In this document: in pieces, positions 1 to 7,313 of the stretch
How positions within the stretch are numbered: the stretch's first letter is position 1
Layout: each line of letters starts with the position of its first letter
Assembly: GCA_022559985.1 (NCBI GenBank)
Contig: JAFJTR010000205.1
Location: 1-13,543, forward strand
Reading direction: 5' to 3'
Source of the DNA: Parastagonospora avenae f. sp. tritici 18332-5
Taxonomy: Eukaryota > Ascomycota > Dothideomycetes > Pleosporales > Phaeosphaeriaceae
DNA length: 13,543 bases
Notes under the pieces: generated by a model
What the model was told of the DNA's origin: nothing
Database searches by the model: none
The model's input: the letters and a program-made list of their open reading frames with translations, nothing else
Made by a program: the position numbers and the translations under genes

Positions 1-104
1 GGACGGTGCTATACTACAGTGTACAGTCGTGGTTTTGGTGGGGTCTTGGCAGAGTGATCAGCTCGCTTGTGTGATCAGCTCGCTTGTGAGGTACGTTACT
101 GTTA
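1..104 (-). repeat. Possible divergent gypsy LTR remnant
   Basis: No coding potential is seen. The right edge reads GGTACGTTACTGTTA, close to the end of the gypsy-2 LTR (GGTACGTTACCGTGACA), and copia-2 homology starts directly after it at about 105. This is what an old LTR inserted in copia-2 and cut by the window edge would look like. The similarity over the rest of the stretch is weak, so it could also be unrelated sequence. The orientation is inferred from the gypsy-2 LTR. Confidence 0.3.
54..87. repeat. 17-bp perfect tandem duplication
   Basis: GTGATCAGCTCGCTTGT occurs twice in succession, at 54-70 and 71-87, without a mismatch. Each unit holds a TGATCA palindrome. It lies in the non-coding stretch before the copia-2 fragment and is probably a local slippage duplication. 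Confidence 0.85.
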
Positions 105-443
105 TTAGCTAAGGTAATTAGTACACGCAACGTTACCTTTAACAAGCAAACAGTGTTTAATAGCAAGACTAAGGACCTATATAATAACCTTATGCATACT
201 ACTCTTAAAGAAATTGCTACTCTTATAAGGACGCTAGAACTACTAAGTCTAATTAACTATCTAGAAGCTAGATTATTCTTTAAGGATAACAGCTCTGCAG
301 ACATAACTATGCAACTAGATAATTTAGATCTACTTAGATATTACTAAGGAAGGAAGATTACAGATATCTATCTAACATCACCTCTAACTCTGCCACTAGC
401 AGCGTTCCTAACTAAAGGAAGGCTGAGAAAGCTAACATACCCT
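105..443 (+). pseudogene. Copia-2 fragment, left piece: integrase tail and integrase-RT linker
   Basis: This piece of a Ty1/copia pol aligns with about 3295-3633 of the neighbouring copia-1 element and is clearly divergent from it. The shared protein pattern runs from the end of the integrase C-terminal region (FNS.TKDL..NLMH.TL.EIAT..RT.EL) through YY.GRKI to a Pro-rich linker. The longest open run is about 153-347. It begins at a GTG inside the homology, so that is not a real start, and it ends at TAA where copia-1 has Gln (CAA), a typical RIP change. The pol frame continues past that stop to 443, where copia-1's 5' LTR begins. The upstream limit near 105 is where homology to copia-1 fades. 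The rest of the same element lies at 7136-7313 and 13054-13407. No function remains. Confidence 0.8.
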
Positions 444-660
444 TGTCAGATATGTCGCGTATTAGAGGACTAGTTGCTGTCAGATAGCTGGTGTTGGGTG
501 TCATCATCTTCACGACTAGGAATAGTCAAGTAACACAAAGCTCGGGTGTGACACTACAAACAAAAACTAGAACACGTAGCAGAAGACAAGAGCACAGGAC
601 AATTAATCAAGTTATTACACTTCAACCCAGGTCCATCTACTAAACCTATTTAATCTTACA
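444..660 (+). repeat. Copia-1 5' LTR (217 bp)
   Basis: It starts TGTCAGATATG and ends CTTACA, and is repeated at 5463-5679 with about 18 differences over 217 bp and no gaps. Fifteen differences are transitions, of which 14 are CpA<->TpA or TpG<->TpA. It would have carried the promoter and the start of the transcript; no clear TATA box stands out. Confidence 0.95.
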
Positions 661-673
661 ATTAAGAGTCTCA
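661..673 (+). promoter_or_regulatory. Copia-1 primer-binding site, tRNA-Lys(CUU) anticodon-arm type
   Basis: ATTAAGAGTCTCA directly abuts the LTR end. Its reverse complement, TGAGACTCTTAAT, fits the 5' stem, CUU loop and first 3' stem base (about nt 27-39) of eukaryotic tRNA-Lys(CUU), recalled from memory. The usual TGG of a 3'-end tRNA primer site is absent. Copia-family elements are known to prime with a tRNA cut in the anticodon arm, usually initiator Met, so the position fits the family while the tRNA differs. Confidence 0.6.
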
Positions 674-694
674 CTGCCCCTACGAAGCGAAATT

Positions 695-1833
695 ATGACG
701 CACTAACACCTATAAGACCCGACAGTTACTCTGCAGGATCAAACTAACTACACCGGATGGATTGCGCAGCTGCAAGCGCGCTGCCTTGTGCATAATATAT
801 AGGATAAGATTAGCCTAGACTTAGTAGAGCTGTTGCTGAACAAACTAGTGCCAATAAGAGCACCTATAATTGCTAACTACACACCAGCAGCAAACGTGAA
901 CGTACTAATGCGACAGTCCGACCTGTCAACAACAGGACAGAAGGCACTTAAGGAAGACCTAGAGTACTATAAGATACTTATCGAACAATACAAAGGAGAT
1001 TGCCACGAGTTTAAGAAGGAACAATTGAGCCTCTAACAAATCGTCGCGTTCATCTAGTCAACCGTCTCCCCGCATCTACTCCGAACGTGCTGCCTACTAA
1101 AGCAACCACTACGCTAGTAGATCACTAATCTGAAAGTGACAGTTGGTGTTAACGAATAAATTGAGCAAGAACGAGCCCGCGATCGCTACTAAGCTTCCCT
1201 TAAGCCGATAAGGAGCGCGACAAATTAGGACACCTAGTTGTCTAAATACGACTAAGCAGCAACTAAAGCAGAAACGTACAAGGTCGCTAAGTTAACACAA
1301 ATTAACGCAATTACAAAAGACTTCCTGCATGCTGTAAACAAAGTCGCGCTAATGTAGTCTATAAACTTTCAGGACAATAGTAGATTAACAGCTAGCATAA
1401 CTAGGAAAGAGATAATAAAACGTTTCTAAGAATATATAGTTGCAAATCATCCTCTTAGAACAGGGAAACACAAGGCTGCATACGCAGTTGATGACGCATC
1501 ATTTCTTGCTAGTGGTGAATCTAACTAGAGCACTGAAGGGGACGCCTGACATGCTGAAAGCGCGCTATCTAAGAACCGGGGAAGACCTCGTCAACAACGA
1601 CCAACCGGTAAGAACAATGCCGGGTCAAAGCGGCTATCAGAACATGAGCCTGCTAAAGCTGAAGGCACAAAATGCCCTGCTTGCTCACAGCGCCACGGAC
1701 TGAAGGATTGCTACTATTTAAATCCTGACCAAGCTCCGGACTGGTGGAAACCCAATGAAGCTATAACAGAGCTTATTAAATATAAACGTAAGCATGACAC
1801 TGCGTTTCTAGGCATATTGCGAGGGCAAAGCTG
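695..1833 (+). pseudogene. Copia-1 Gag region with zinc-finger motif
   Basis: This is the capsid-like N-terminal part of the polyprotein. Near the start the frame shows a copia Gag-like pattern (NYTGWIAQLQARC, then NI-stop-DKISLDL). The longest open part, 833-1036, is a Lys/Glu-rich helical stretch. At 1673-1714 there is CPACSQRHGLKDC, a CX2CX3HX4C zinc finger, followed by YYLNPDQAPDWWKPN, a pattern usual for fungal copia Gag and expected to bind the RNA genome. At least 15 stops interrupt it, including 704 and 713 right after the candidate ATG. The domain limits are approximate. Confidence 0.8.
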
Positions 1834-1959
1834 ACTGCGGTCTAATACGCCTACGGTGACGAAACAGTCCCACACACCGACCCCAGAGACAATCGAGAGA
1901 GAATGACTTAAAGGCCGGCAAATCACGATCATCGCCGCTACCTTTATCGCCGCATCATT

Positions 1960-2220
1960 CCGCGCGTCCTTCAGCGACTATCCGCTCAAGTTCTCATTCA
2001 TCCTTAACTCCGGCTCAACATGCCATATCACAAACGATCCCGATCGCATACGCAACTTCCGACCGCCTTCATACGGAGACTTTATATAGGCTAGTAACAC
2101 GAAGATATAGATCAAGGGATACGGCAGCATCGATCTGATCATGAGATGTCGGACAGGAGAAACAAACCTAGTACTGCATAACGTGGCCATCTGCCCCGAT
2201 CTACACTGCAACCTAGTCTC
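1960..2220 (+). pseudogene. Copia-1 aspartic protease, catalytic Asp lost
   Basis: The frame reads FILNSGSTCHITND at 1997-2038, matching the copia protease signature LDSG(A/S)(S/T).H(M/I). The catalytic Asp codon at 2006-2008 is AAC (Asn) preceded by T, which a TpG to TpA change of GAC explains. A downstream VLHNVAICPDLHCNLVS segment matches the usual end of the copia protease domain before integrase. The protease would have processed Gag-Pol in the particle, and without this Asp it would be inactive. Stops near 2090-2110 also break it. Confidence 0.8.
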
Positions 2221-2399
2221 CTTCTGACTACTTAGACAGAGAGGAATTTAGTAGGAAACAAAAAAAGACCTAACTACACTAAGGTACTAAGATAGCATAA
2301 TTATTAGGAACCTTAGCGAGATACACGGTCAATAGGTGATCAAACACAACGTGTTACCAGAAGCCACATACTACACGCATACAAACAACTCGCGAACGA

Positions 2400-3330
2400 A
2401 GCGATCCCCACAAAAGGCAACTGCACTGCTCTAGCACAAGCGACTCAGCCATCTAGGACTAGCAGCCATTAAGCACCTAGTCTAGCAAGCTGAAGGGGTG
2501 CGTATAAAGGGAGTTACTACAGTCCAATGCGACTCATGCGGCAGAGCCAAATCACGACGACAAATCAGCCGAGCTCCACGAAACAATAACGAAGGACTAG
2601 GAGAGAGGCTGACTATCGATTTCCACTCTTACGAGACGAGTATAACAAAGGAGAAGAGCTAAATGCTGGTTGCAGACAAGTTCTCAGGACTGCAATAGGA
2701 CCTCTACTTTACTGATAACAGGACAGCAAGCTCTATCATTAAGAAGCTATTAAACTTCTTCCTCTTTCTTAAAAATCATTACAACATCACGGTTAAGGTC
2801 ATTAAGGCTAATAATAAGATCACAACAGTTAAATCACAAGTCGAGAGCTGGTTGGCATCGATAGGAGTCATCGTCGAGCCTTTAGCACTGGATACCCAAG
2901 CTTAAAATAGTGGCGCCGAACGCTTAGAGGGAATAAACAAGGAGAAGTCACGCGCAATGCGACTCGATGCTAACTTACCCTAGGAACTATGGTCAGAAAT
3001 CATAAGAGCGGGAGTGTACCTGTACAACTGAACACTAAACTACGCTAACAACTGGAAGACTCTATACGAGATCTTCTTTATACACATCGCTTTTAACAAC
3101 GGAATAGTAACATTACTTCGAAAACTAAACCTTACTCACCTTAAGGCATACAGGTGCAAAGCGTTTGCAATGAGCAGTGACACCTATAGAGGCATATTAA
3201 GACTTCAACGCCTTGACCCTAAAGCATGGATCAGATACCTTGTAGGATACCGATCATCAAACATCTACCGCATCTGGATCCTATCGCTCAGTAAAGTTAT
3301 CAGCACCCGCGATGTAGTATTCAACGAGCA
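2400..3330 (+). pseudogene. Copia-1 integrase, degraded
   Basis: The zinc-binding HHCC domain is visible: HKRLSHLGL at 2435 (with TAG in place of the usual preceding Trp) and CDSCGRAK at 2528. The rve core follows, with the first catalytic Asp in LTIDFHSY (about 2610-2634) and the Glu in NSGAERLEG (about 2905-2931). The second catalytic Asp, expected in a KADN-like motif at 2804-2815, is AAT (Asn). The C-terminal region RLDPKAWIRYLVGY..SNIYRIW...KVISTRDVVFNE (about 3211-3330) is a strong match to fungal copia integrases. Stops in the core are again Trp or Gln positions. Confidence 0.88.
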
Positions 3331-3913
3331 AACTATCTTTAATAGCACAATTAAGGACCTTATAGACAACCTCATGCACAATACTCTTGAAGAGATAGCC
3401 ACTCATGTGAGGACTATTGAACTGCCCACTCCGAGCATCAATCCGGAGACTGACTCGTTCTACGAGGATGAGCCTACCAAGGATCAAACAAATCCCCAGG
3501 ACGAAGTAGACCCACTAGGCTACTATCAAGGCAGGAAGATCAGGGATCAATACCCGACTCCTCCATCTACACCGCCACCAGCAGCACTGCTCGCAGGACT
3601 AATGGCCGGACACATGGATTCGATACCACACGGATTATCCACAAAAATGACACTACAAGGGTCATCTAAAACTATCCCATGGGCAGCAGCCTTCATAGCA
3701 GGAGCTCAAGCCGGGAGAGTCGGGAAGTACAGAGGAGAAATAATGGACAAGGCCAAAATGCAAAGGATGCTCGCCAAAGGCTTGAAGCCCCATTACAGCC
3801 AGCTTCCACCTCCACTAACCTGCCGAACTAAGCTTGAGACTCATCTAATGGGGGAACTGTTCAAAGAAGCAGAGCAGGCCTACCTACAGAGTCACAAACA
3901 GATGAAATCTTAG
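3170..3913 (+). pseudogene. Copia-1 integrase C-terminus and linker: long uninterrupted stretch
   Basis: There are 247 codons without a stop, the longest open run in the window. The first half is the integrase C-terminal region. The second half is a Pro-rich, probably disordered linker (PTPPSTPPPAALLAGL) leading to RT. It is part of the gag-pol frame, not a separate gene: the ATG at 3170 lies within the conserved CKAFAMSSD segment. A TAG at 3911-3913 ends the run. CpA dinucleotides are more frequent here than in the neighbouring parts, so RIP was lighter or absent. Confidence 0.8.
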
Positions 3914-3939
3914 AGAGAAGTACCTCTTAAATTAATCAA

Positions 3940-4790
3940 ACTAACAGGCTAACAGATCTTAGACTGCATGTAGGTGTACACGTACAAACTTAATAAACAT
4001 CACCAGTTCATCAAGTGCAAGGCACGACTAGTTGTCCGAGGCGATTAACAGCGAAACATTATATCGCAGGACACATACGCTGCTACGTTAGCGAGCCGCT
4101 CGCTTAGGATGCTTATAGCTATTGCAGCTAAGCATGACCTTAAGCTTAAACAATACGACGTAACTAACGCGTTTGTTCATGCGACAATGGACCGAGAGAT
4201 ATACATGCGGATGCCCCGAGGCTACGAGAAGAAAGGGACGATCCTTCGAGTCCAGAAGGCACTATACGGTCTGCGCATTTCACCCCTGCTATGGCAGAAG
4301 GAGTTCACATCAACTCTCAAGGCTCTGGGCTTTACGACAGTCCTGCACGAGCCATGCTGTATGATTAAAGACGGCATTATTATTTTCTTCTACGTAGATG
4401 ATATTATCGTCGCGTACGATAAACAATGTACTAAAGAAGCAGACTATGCAGTCAAGCTTCTCCAGGAAAAATATACCATGACCGGGGGGCATGATCTCTA
4501 ATGGTTCCTAGGCGTGGAGGTCATCCGACAACGAGACCAGCGCCTTATACATCTATCCCAGTCAGCGTACATTGACAAGATACGCCGCCTTGCCGATCAA
4601 ACCGACGGAAGGCACGACACCCTAATGGCACCCATCGAGATGAAGCCACGACACGATCTGGCTGCTCTATCCGAGATTAACCGATACTAACGAAAAATTA
4701 GATCTCTACTATTTGCCGCAGTGACTACGCAACCTAACATCGCTTTCGCTATATCACGACTTGCTCGGTTCCTATCAAACCCGAGCACTG
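3940..4790 (+). pseudogene. Copia-1 reverse transcriptase, catalytic motif retained
   Basis: This is a copia-type RT (RVT_2 family) that makes cDNA from the element RNA in the particle. The frame gives YTYKLNKHHQF.KCKARLVVRGD, then QYDVTNAFVHA, ALYGLRISPLLWQKEF and the active site FFYVDDII (YVDD at 4391-4402), followed by the WFLGVEV motif after a TAG at 4499. The uninterrupted part is 4109-4498. The two Asp of YVDD and the Asp of YDVTNAF remain, so the domain is killed by stops (3911, several before 4060, 4499, 4688) and not by catalytic changes. The 4109-4498 section looks almost free of RIP. Confidence 0.92.
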
Positions 4791-4869
4791 AACATTAAAA
4801 CGCTGCTAACCGGGTTTTACTGTACCTTGCGGACACTAGATCTAGGGCGCTACAACTTGGAGGAGAAGA

Positions 4870-5310
4870 CCACCTCTAAGTAGCTAGTGACGCCTCCTTC
4901 GCCGACAACACGCTGGACAGGAAGAGTTCACAAGGCTACGCTATCAAGCTTTTTGGTGGACTTATTGCATAGAGAGTAAGCAAGCAAGACACTGTCACTA
5001 CATCAACGACAGAGGCAGAACTTCTTGCCCTGTCCTAAGTCGCTAAAGAAGCGATATTTACCTCACGACTACTCCATGAGCTGAACATTAAGCTCCCACA
5101 ATCCACAATTACTATTTAATGCGACAACGCCTAAACTATCTAGCTGGTTACTAAGGAGATATCTAAACTTTAGACTAAGCTTCGCTATGTTGACATTCAC
5201 AACCACTAGCTTAGACAAGAGATTTCTACCGGCAAAATTGCAGTAGAGTACGTTTAATCAGCAAAAATAATTGCTGACAGGTTTACTAAGGCCCTCCTAG
5301 TGAACAAATA
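4870..5310 (+). pseudogene. Copia-1 RNase H domain, degraded
   Basis: RNase H degrades the RNA of the RNA-DNA hybrid during reverse transcription. The frame shows SDASFADN, then TSTTEAELLALS (about 5001-5036), CDNA (5120-5131), LRYVDIHNH and ADRFTKAL (about 5273-5296), the usual copia RNase H order with Asp, Glu and Asp still present. Many stops interrupt it at expected Gln or Trp positions, for example in the IA-stop-RVS and TI-stop-CDN segments. It is followed by the end of pol and the purine tract. Confidence 0.88.
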
Positions 5311-5453
5311 GAACGGCTTCCTCTATTAGATTAGACTAGTAGAGGTGATCTATAAAGAGGTAGCAAATAAAGCGCTACTTAATGAGATTTAAGAGCAACT
5401 TAAAGGCCTCATACTTAACAACTAAGTGTCCTAGCTTGCACATCGTCTAAGCT

Positions 5454-5462
5454 AAAGGGGTG
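5454..5462 (+). promoter_or_regulatory. Copia-1 polypurine tract
   Basis: AAAGGGGTG lies immediately before the 3' LTR, the expected place for the plus-strand DNA primer. The composition and position are typical of copia elements. Confidence 0.85.
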
Positions 5463-5679
5463 TGTTAGATATGTCGCGTATTAGAGGACTAGTTGCTGTC
5501 AGATAGCTAGTGTTAGGTGTCATTATCTTCACGACTAGGAATAGTTAAGTAATACAAAGCTCAGGTGTGACACTATAAACAAAAACCAGAACACGTAGCA
5601 GAAGACAAGAGCAGAGCACAATCAATCAAGTCATCACACTTCAACCTAGGTCCATCCACTGAACCTATTTAATCTGACA
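5463..5679 (+). repeat. Copia-1 3' LTR (217 bp)
   Basis: It starts TGTTAGATATG and ends CTGACA, and aligns without gaps to the 5' LTR at 444-660. TGTCAG of the 5' copy and CTGACA here are exact inverted termini. Directly downstream is minus-strand gypsy-1 gag sequence, not copia-2. Confidence 0.95.
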
Positions 5680-5689
5680 GACAGATTAC

Positions 5690-6820
5690 TTGCTATTCTT
5701 CGGCTTCCTTGTCTTAGGCGCCGGTTAACACGTTAAGCTAGCGTGTTACTTTGTTTTTCTGACGACAATTACGCAACAGGTAGCCTAGTTTGCTACAGTT
5801 GTAACAGCTTCGCGTTTCCTTTCCTTAATCCTGGTTCTTCGTGGAGTAGACCTGTGTTTCCTTATGATAGGTCTTGTTCGTAGGCTTTCCTTAGTTAAGG
5901 TTATTAAGGTGCATTGCCTCCTAGCTGTAGGTTCTATAAACTCCTAGGATCTTTAGTTAAAAGCGTTGTCGTCCTTAGTTAGGTTGAAACAGTTGGTTCT
6001 GTCGTCCTGCAGACCTGTTGTTTCTTCCTTAAGTCTCTTAGGGTGCTTGCTTAGCGTAGGAGCGTTTAGCAAGTTATAGTTCGTAGAGTTCATTATCTAG
6101 TCTAATTAACTCTTTAGTTAAGGTTGCAAGAGTATTAACTGTAGCGCTAGTGCGCATAAGTTCTTCCTAGACTCTGGGTTTAAGTCCTTGTTTGTACATT
6201 CTTATAAGCGTGTTGTTATCCTAATTAATCTGTACAGCGTACTGCTAGAAGATCGTGGTATAATTAGCGGCTGAGCTGGTTTAGCGAAGGTTCTAGATTT
6301 TCTATTCTGCTATAACAGATTCCTTAAAAGGCAAGAAGTTCTGTTAAAGCTTTAGTTTAAACCTGTCCTAATCTTCTATAAGGCAGGTGTTCTTACCGTT
6401 AGTAATGCTGTTGTCTATGTACTTGCGGAGGAAGGGTTAAACCCATTTTTTAGCGTCTCTGCGCATATACGTAGTAGCTAAGATGACTTTGCTTTCTTCT
6501 TCAAGATTGTTGCCTTCTAGGTAGAAGTATCGGTCGAACTAGAGGATCTATGTCTCGAGCTTGGCACGGTCTCTATAGTAGAGATCCGGCTTAGCTGATT
6601 AAACACGGTGTCTACCTTAGTGAGAGGACTCGGGTGTATCTATAGCGGTATCACTTATCTTAAGGGTCTTTAAAGTGTTAAAACCTATTAAGTAGCTAAG
6701 CAGGGGAAAGCTAGCTTAAAGGGCTTAAGTTGGTTTTTGCAGATAAGAGATGTTAGCACTAGATACAGAGGTGGAGCGTACTAAGACAGTAAGAGGGAGC
6801 TTCTGTAAAGAGTATAATGT
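5690..6820 (-). pseudogene. Gypsy-1 Gag, truncated and RIP-degraded
   Basis: This is the Gag of a Ty3/gypsy retrotransposon, the structural protein of the particle. The minus-strand frame shows a retrotransposon Gag core: LETWILQFDRYFYLEGN-like and ATTYMRRDAKKWV-like segments (stops at the Trp positions), then D-stop-DRFKLKL and LIRMYKQGL-like segments. It ends in a CCHC knuckle at 5765-5806. The core and the knuckle share one frame, so only substitutions have occurred. After the knuckle the frame continues LNVLTGA-stop-DKEAEE, a usual Gag tail, and is cut at the copia-1 LTR. No start codon can be assigned; the upstream end is approximate. Confidence 0.85.
5765..5806 (-). other. Gypsy-1 Gag zinc knuckle with His to Tyr
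   Basis: The minus strand encodes CYNCSKLGYLLRNC. This is the CX2CX4HX4C RNA-binding knuckle with Tyr (TAC) where His (CAC) is required. A CpA to TpA change on the coding strand explains it. The same position is changed in gypsy-2. Confidence 0.88.
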
Positions 6821-6855
6821 ATCAGTAACTTAAAATACAAAGTTAAAGACAATAA

Positions 6856-6869
6856 TCTATAAGGGTCCA
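6856..6869 (-). promoter_or_regulatory. Gypsy-1 candidate primer-binding site
   Basis: On the minus strand the LTR end GGACA is followed by one base and then TGGACCCTTATAG. TGG is the complement of the CCA end of a tRNA, so this is a normal tRNA-type site. I cannot name the tRNA. No match to it is seen inside the LTR, unlike gypsy-2. Confidence 0.5.
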
Positions 6870-6910
6870 TTGTCCTAGTCTATATACTAAGAGATCCTGC
6901 AGTCGCTCAC

Positions 6911-6978
6911 TGTGCTAGCCGTGAGCTGCGTGAGCTCTGCTAACTGTGCTAACGACTACCTGCGTGAGCCGTCACGTG
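6911..6978. repeat. Degenerate 34-bp tandem repeat in the gypsy-1 LTR
   Basis: TGTGCTA(G/A)C recurs at 6911 and 6945, and CTGCGTGAGC at 6926 and 6960, both exactly 34 bp apart. The bases between have diverged. This suggests a duplicated control element in the LTR promoter half. Confidence 0.7.
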
Positions 6979-7010
6979 TGACCGGGGTAGCTCACGATGC
7001 CAAGGGTTAG

Positions 7011-7024
7011 CAGTCACGTGACTG
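7011..7024. promoter_or_regulatory. 14-bp palindrome with CACGTG core
   Basis: CAGTCACGTGACTG is a perfect palindrome around an E-box core. GTCACGT occurs three times in this LTR, at 6971, 7013 and 7039. bHLH or bZIP factors bind such cores in fungi; binding here is inference. Confidence 0.5.
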
Positions 7025-7135
7025 TTGTATTGAAACCAGTCACGTATCGCCTGTGGGTCGTGCTGTGCCGCAGAGGATGCTGACCGTCAGCATTTCATTG
7101 GTGCCTAAAAGCTGGCTTGTAACATTTGTTTAACA

Positions 7136-7313
7136 AGAAGATAGAAAGTTACTCATTAAGTAATTAGTAGAAGAAAGCTAAGCAGGAGCACCTCTAAAGC
7201 TACTATAAAATAAATTCTTAGTTAGAAGCACTACTTAAGCAGATTAGACAAGAAGGGCATTAAATCCTTAACTGCATATAGGTATACACGTATAAGCTTA
7301 ATTAGCAACACAG
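7136..7313 (+). pseudogene. Copia-2 fragment, middle piece: linker end and start of RT
   Basis: It aligns with about 3820-4000 of copia-1. The frame shows KKAKQEH (copia-1: FKEAEQAY) and, at the right end, the RT start LNCI-stop-VYTYKLN-stop-QH (copia-1: LDCM-stop-VYTYKLNKHH). Both elements have TAG in the same place before VYTYKLN, where Trp is expected, so RIP hit the same site in both. It is bounded by the gypsy-1 LTR on the left and the gypsy-2 LTR on the right. The last five bases are one copy of the CACAG target-site duplication. Confidence 0.82.
7309..7313 (+). repeat. Gypsy-2 target-site duplication, left copy (CACAG)
   Basis: CACAG directly precedes the LTR and recurs at 13054-13058 directly after the other LTR. 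Five bases is the usual Ty3/gypsy duplication length. Counting it once restores the copia-2 RT frame across the insertion. Confidence 0.93.

Larger units (their letters stand above)
695..5455 (+). pseudogene. Copia-1 gag-pol polyprotein, broken by RIP stops
   Basis: This is one reading frame of about 1,585 codons encoding Gag, protease, integrase, RT and RNase H, normally cleaved by its own protease inside cytoplasmic virus-like particles. The first ATG in frame after the LTR is at 695, leaving a leader of about 34 nt. Roughly 50 in-frame stops fall where family members have Gln, Trp or Arg. The last three in-frame stops are at 5423, 5432 and 5453; any could be the original one. No frameshift is needed anywhere, since the ATG, the zinc finger, the protease motif, the integrase HHCC motif and the RT YVDD motif all share the frame. 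The protease Asp and the second integrase Asp are changed to Asn. RT and RNase H active-site residues are still present. Confidence 0.92.
444..5679 (+). mobile_element. Copia-1: full-length, RIP-degraded Ty1/copia retrotransposon
   Basis: The element is 5,236 bp long with 217-bp LTRs at both ends (TGTCAG...CTGACA termini), a primer-binding site directly after the 5' LTR and a purine tract directly before the 3' LTR. Between them lies one gag-pol frame in the copia order Gag, protease, integrase, RT, RNase H. Integrase before RT defines the Ty1/copia (Pseudoviridae-like) group. All recognisable domains are in the same reading frame from 695 to about 5455, so the damage is substitutions, not indels. 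It has no target-site duplication: the five bases before it are ACCCT and the five after are GACAG. The left flank is copia-2 and the right flank is gypsy-1 gag. It is not autonomous now. Confidence 0.95.
5680..7135 (-). mobile_element. Gypsy-1: truncated Ty3/gypsy element (5' LTR, leader, gag)
   Basis: On the minus strand this reads 5' LTR (7135-6871), a TGG-type primer site, leader and Gag up to just past the zinc knuckle. It then stops dead at the copia-1 3' LTR, so protease, RT, integrase and the 3' LTR are missing. On the other side copia-2 resumes at 7136 (homologous to about 3820 of copia-1), so gypsy-1 was inserted in copia-2. About 190 bp of copia-2 between the 443 and 7136 junctions is also gone, consistent with one deletion that removed the gypsy-1 pol and this stretch. 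Confidence 0.82.
6871..7135 (-). repeat. Gypsy-1 5' LTR (265 bp, single copy)
   Basis: The boundaries are inferred from the termini: on the minus strand TGTTAAAC at 7135 and CTAGGACA at 6871, next to a TGG primer site. Copia-2 begins at once outside the 7135 end. No second copy is in the window, so the ends cannot be tested by comparison. The interior is richer in GC and in CACGTG-type sites than the rest of the window. Confidence 0.65.

Noticed and set aside
1440..1703. Open run of 87 codons on the + strand
   Set aside because: It is in another frame than Gag. The Gag frame in the same place holds the CX2CX3HX4C zinc finger and the NPDQAPDWWKPN pattern, so this run is a chance shadow.
1714..2211. 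Minus-strand open runs of 72 and 77 codons (1714-1932, 1978-2211)
   Set aside because: They lie antisense to copia-1 Gag and protease and show no domain pattern.
3281..3487. Minus-strand open run of 68 codons
   Set aside because: It is antisense to the well-supported integrase C-terminus at 3170-3913.
4173..4492. Open runs at 4173-4364 (+) and 4310-4492 (-)
   Set aside because: Both overlap the RT frame with the YVDD motif and carry no recognisable motif of their own.
695..5455. A variant genetic code in which TAG and TAA are read as amino acids
   Set aside because: The stops replace Gln, Trp and Arg alike, which no single reassignment explains. They come with Asp to Asn and His to Tyr losses at catalytic sites, and the LTR comparison shows CpA to TpA mutation directly.
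5680..6870. Gypsy-1 gag as a LINE ORF1
   Set aside because: It has a single CCHC knuckle, a Gag core of the retrotransposon type, and an LTR-like terminus with a TGG primer site upstream, all of which fit Ty3/gypsy better.
5680..7135. Gypsy-1 as the missing gag of gypsy-2
   Set aside because: Gypsy-2 has its own Gag at 11582-12691. The two differ in Gag sequence, LTR sequence and primer type, and gypsy-2 has its own paired LTRs and duplication.
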